Shown in pieces: positions 55,211 through 58,053 of a DNA stretch of 58,053 nucleotides; position 1 is the first letter of the stretch, and every line of letters begins with the position of its first letter. The DNA is from Candidatus Flexifilum affinis (lineage in GTDB: Bacteria > Chloroflexota > Anaerolineae > Aggregatilineales > Phototrophicaceae), in contig JADJPJ010000103.1 in assembly GCA_016713325.1 (NCBI GenBank), positions 1-58,053 of the forward strand, given 5' to 3'. The notes under the pieces are model-generated. The model was not told the DNA's origin. It ran no database searches and saw nothing but the letters and a program-made list of their open reading frames with translations. The position numbers were made by a program, and so were the translations under genes.

Positions 55211-55485
55211 GGTGGGCGGACGCGCCGTTGCGCGTCCCTACGAAGATGGAGAAATGGGTGGATGAGGTGAATGGCGGACGCCAGAAATGGCGTCCCTACG
55301 AACCACGGAAAACAGGTGTGGACGCGCGGGGCGGGTGGTGGCGGACGCCGTTGCGCGTCCCTACGAAGGGGGGAAGTCGGTGGATGGGGGTGAATGGCGG
55401 ACGCCAGAATGGCACGTCCCTACGAACACGGAGAACAGGTGTGGACGCGCCGGGCGGTGGGCGGACGCGCCGTTGCGCTCCCTGC
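55211..55485 (+). repeat. Array of five family A palindromes; 55171-55696 has no gene
   Basis: Units start near 55217, 55274, 55341, 55398 and 55460, each of the form GCGGACGC..., short loop, ...GCGTCCCTACGAA, the last one decayed. Spacers of about 30 bases share GAAAACAGGTGTGGACGCG- and GGGTGGATG-like text, so the array looks amplified from a larger unit. Confidence 0.85.
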
Positions 55486-55696
55486 AGATCACGCGGGTGC
55501 AGGGGACGACCTGCGAGCCTTCACCGGGCCGTACAGCAAAGCCGGCACGTGGGGGCGCTGATCTCTTGTTGTCGTCTTCTGCCCAACTGCATATAATCGA
55601 TTTCAATCCCACCGCGACCAACGCCGCCGCTTCGCTCCCCTCTTGACCGGGGTTGGGTCAATATTTGCCTGCCTAAAAGGACTTTTGCGAATAATC

Positions 55697-56687
55697 ATGA
55701 CCGGAACCATGCGCGTCGCCCTCGGACAATTCAGAACTCACGCACGAGCGCCTGACCTTCGCCAAGCAGATCGGGGTCAGCGGCGTGCAGATGAACACCC
55801 TTCTTCCCGGATGAACTCGGCTACTGGCGCAGACGGCCGACCTGCGGCGCGCGGTCGAGCGCTGCGAGCGCTATGGCCTGAAGCTGGAGGCGCTGGAGAA
55901 CGTGCCGCTGAAATGGCTGGACAAGATCATGCTCGGCCTGCCGGGCGCGATGAACTGATCGAGAACTACCAGCGCACGATCCGCAACATGGGCGAGGCGG
56001 GCATTCCCGTCCTCGGCTACGGCTGGATGCCCAACTGGGTGTGGCGGACGCCGCCGGAGATCGGGCGCGGCGGGGTGCGGGTGACGGCCTTCGACATGGC
56101 CAGGGTCGATGCCGGGCCGCTGGCGGTGGGGCTGCGCCAGCGAGTGCTGGAAGGGCGCGAGATCGATCCACGAGGAGATGTGGGCCAACTATACCTACTT
56201 CATCAGGGCGGTGCTGCCGGTGGCGGAAAAGGCCGTCGCCCTGGCCGTGCATCCCGACGATCCGCCGGTGCCGACGCTGGGCGGGATCGCGCGGCTGTTC
56301 AACGAGCCGGCGGGCTTTCCGTCGGGCCGTCGAGAGATCGCCCCAGCCCGAACCACGGCCTGGACTTCTCCGTGGGGCTGCTTCAGCGAGATGGGCCTGG
56401 ATGTGATCGAGCAGATCGAGTACTTCGCGTCGCGCGGCAAGATCATCTACGTGCACTTCCGCGACGTGCAGGGGTGCGTGCCGAATGCCCGGAGAGCTTC
56501 CTGGGCGAGGGCAATGTCGACGTGGTCGATGCCATCTGCGCTGAAGCGGTCGGGCTTCAACGGCTTCATCATCGACGACCATGTGCCGCCGCACATGATC
56601 GACGACTCCGACTGGAGCCACCGGGGCCATGCCCACCAGACCGGCTACATCCTGGGATTGGTGGAAGCGGCCCGCAAACCTTGCTGA
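55697..56687 (+). CDS. Mannonate dehydratase (UxuA-like), frameshifted
   Basis: In pieces: ERLTFAKQIGVSGVQMNTP, RAVERCERYGLKLEALENVP, WLDKIMLGLPG, then ELIENYQRTIRNMGEAGIPV, VAEKAVALAVHPDDPPVPTL, GLDFSVGCFSEMG and KIIYVHFRDVQG, and FIIDDHVPPHMIDDSDW. These follow the UxuA TIM barrel order, with metal-binding His in HPDD, HFRDV and DDHVP. The enzyme dehydrates D-mannonate to 2-keto-3-deoxygluconate in glucuronate breakdown. At least five frame changes break it. It is followed by a sugar-type solute-binding protein, which fits a uronate-use operon. Confidence 0.8.
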
Positions 56688-56774
56688 GTGCCGGGTGCCG
56701 GCCGTAGCCGCGTGCGGATCCGGCGCTCAGGTTTTCTAAACAACTACTGGTTCTTCAAGGAAAGGATAGTCTCC

Positions 56775-58053
56775 ATGCTGAAACGTAAGGGTTTTGGATT
56801 ATTGCTGGTGGCGCTGGTCCTCGTCGCCTGGTGGTCGCTCCGGCCGCCGCGCGAGGGACACGTTTGTCTACTGGGGCGGGCTGATCTTCTCGAGACCGCC
56901 AACCAGATGCTGGTCGACCGCATCACCGCCTGGGGGGCGGAGCGCGGCGTGCCCGTGGAAGTGGTGATGATCAACCAGAACGGGACGGTGCAGCGCGTCT
57001 CGGCGGCCATCGAGGCGGGCAACATGCCGGATGCCTTCGACGTCGGCCTGGACCTGATGCTGCTGCTGGCGCTGCAAGAGCCAGATCGTGCCGGTGGCGG
57101 AGACCCTACGCGGCGATCGGCAGGGCGCACGGCGGCTGGACGGATTCGGTCAATGGCCTGGTCACGACCATTCCGGGTCTGGACGGTGAGATCTACGGCG
57201 TGCCCTTCGCGGTCAACGGTAACGTGCTGTTCCGTCGAAATGACGTGCTGGAGCCGGCCGGTCACCCGGATGCGCCGGAGACCTGGGCGGAGCTGTCGGA
57301 GATGGCTAAGGCGCAGACCCCGCCAGACAATTACGGCATGGCGTTCGCCCTGTCTAACGTCGGCGACGGCAACCTGATGACCACCATCCTCAATCGTGCG
57401 GCGGCCGCATCGCGGACGATGAAAAGCAAGACCTGCATGATCGACAGCCCGGAGACCCGCGCCTTCATGGAATGGGTGACCGGCGCCTATGCCGAGGGGC
57501 TGTTCCGCCCGGCGCGACGACCTGGGATGCGCGGGCGACAACACCGCCTACCAGACCGGCGAGGGCGCTGTTCATCGCCAACCCTGGCAGTGTGTATCTG
57601 TACATGCGCGACAATGACCCCGAGCTGGGCGAAGGCACCCGCTACTCGGCGCTGCCCGCCGGCCCGGCCATGCGCCTGTCGCCGTTCCAGGGTCAGTTCC
57701 GCGTGATCTCGGCCAACAGCGAGAAGGCGGACCTGGCCAACGATCTATTCATGTATCTGGCCGACGACGGCTTCATGGAAGAGTATTTCAACAACGCCAT
57801 CTACGCGCCGGTGCTGGAGAGCCAGGTGGGCTTCTCGATCTTCACGGAAAGCCCGGTACACGCCGGTCTGCTCGACCTGGGTCTGAACGGCACGCCGCAG
57901 GGCTTCCCGGATATCAACAGCCCGGCCTTGGAGGGTACCAGACCAACTTCCTGACGCCGAAGATGGTGGTGCGCGTGGTCGTCGACGGGCTGTCGATTCG
58001 ACGAGGCGATTGCCGAGACGCAGGCCGCCTGCCAGGCGATCTACGACAAGTAC
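56775..58053 (+). CDS. Extracellular solute-binding protein, family 1, frameshifted, partial
   Basis: Start ATG 56775 after AGGAAAGG. Signal peptide MLKRKGFGLLLVALVLVAWW. The mature protein shows the family 1 pattern: VEVVMINQNGTVQRVSAAIE (sugar-binding N-lobe), GEIYGVPFAVNGNVLFRRND, PDAPETWAELSEMAKAQTPP, GMAFALSNVGDGNLMTTILN, SPFQGQFRVISANSEKADLA and DLFMYLADDGFMEEYFNNAI. The 3' end runs off the window (DEAIAETQAACQAIYDKY). At least four frame changes occur. It would deliver a sugar or uronate to an ABC permease, which lies outside the window. Confidence 0.85.

Noticed and set aside
55211..55485. The five-unit array as a CRISPR
   Set aside because: The repeated units are imperfect palindromes with variable arms and the spacers between them are similar to each other; no cas genes are present.

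Overview
The window is GC-rich bacterial chromosome and most resembles a Chloroflexota genome, probably of the class Anaerolineae. I base this on gene content and style: GAF-rich hybrid histidine kinases, a Ser/Thr receptor kinase, secreted proteins with Thr/Pro linkers and dockerin-like C-termini, a lone HerA-type ATPase, and many short palindromic intergenic repeats. The phylum is an inference, because there is no rRNA or marker tree to confirm it. One tRNA (tRNA-Gly, GCC) is present. I saw no rRNA, CRISPR array, transposase or phage gene.

Layout. 1-2.5 kb: a GNAT protein cut by the window edge, a secreted GH17-like glucanase with a dockerin, and a short-chain dehydrogenase, all broken by small indels. 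2.5-2.66 kb: tRNA-Gly with its own promoter and terminator. 2.8-7.1 kb (minus strand): a signalling cluster of LuxR-type regulator, membrane GAF histidine kinase, receiver, HEAT-repeat protein and second receiver. 7.2-13 kb: DUF554 protein, two acetyltransferases, BenE-family and AEC-family transporters, and a glycosyltransferase. 13.1-15.8 kb: a HerA-like ATPase facing away from a protein with an NDT/TIR-like domain. 16-31.3 kb: DinB-like protein, a secreted protein with four internal repeats, a PPM-like/propeller membrane protein, histidine phosphatase, TsaD, small hypotheticals, a response regulator, a triple-GAF hybrid kinase and a flavodoxin. 31.4-41.9 kb: an M20 peptidase, then three large secreted proteins in a row. 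42-51.3 kb: an HEXXH metalloprotease and a PMT/GT39-like membrane protein, both invaded by repeats, then FabI, a lipoprotein PBP, a small zinc-ribbon protein and a Ser/Thr kinase fused to a ribose-binding-protein-like sensor. 51.7-58 kb: a C39-like peptidase with TPR-like repeats, an HEXXH protein, a formylglycine-generating-enzyme-like protein, a mannonate dehydratase and a sugar-type solute-binding protein, mostly frameshifted.

Most notable system. Four secreted proteins (GH17-like enzyme, active subtilase, inactive subtilase, LasA-like M23 protein) end in the same composite module: a roughly 85-residue beta-rich domain starting around an (L/F)(Q/E)GRP motif, followed by a duplicated dockerin-like EF-hand pair. 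The M23 protein also carries a cohesin-like domain just before that module. Cohesin, X-like module and dockerin is the order seen at the end of cellulosomal scaffoldins. The locus may therefore encode a small cohesin-dockerin assembly that carries proteases, a bacteriolytic or elastolytic enzyme and a glucanase. The second subtilase has lost all three catalytic triad residues, so it looks like a structural or binding paralogue.

Second theme. Two families of short palindromic repeats fill many gaps. They have also entered coding sequence: a repeat cluster splits the GT39-like gene, one palindrome sits in frame inside the metalloprotease, and one supplies the last codons and stop of the receptor kinase.

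Quality note. One-base frameshifts are dense before about 12.2 kb and after about 51.7 kb and rare between. This pattern suggests uncorrected consensus errors near contig ends more than true gene decay.
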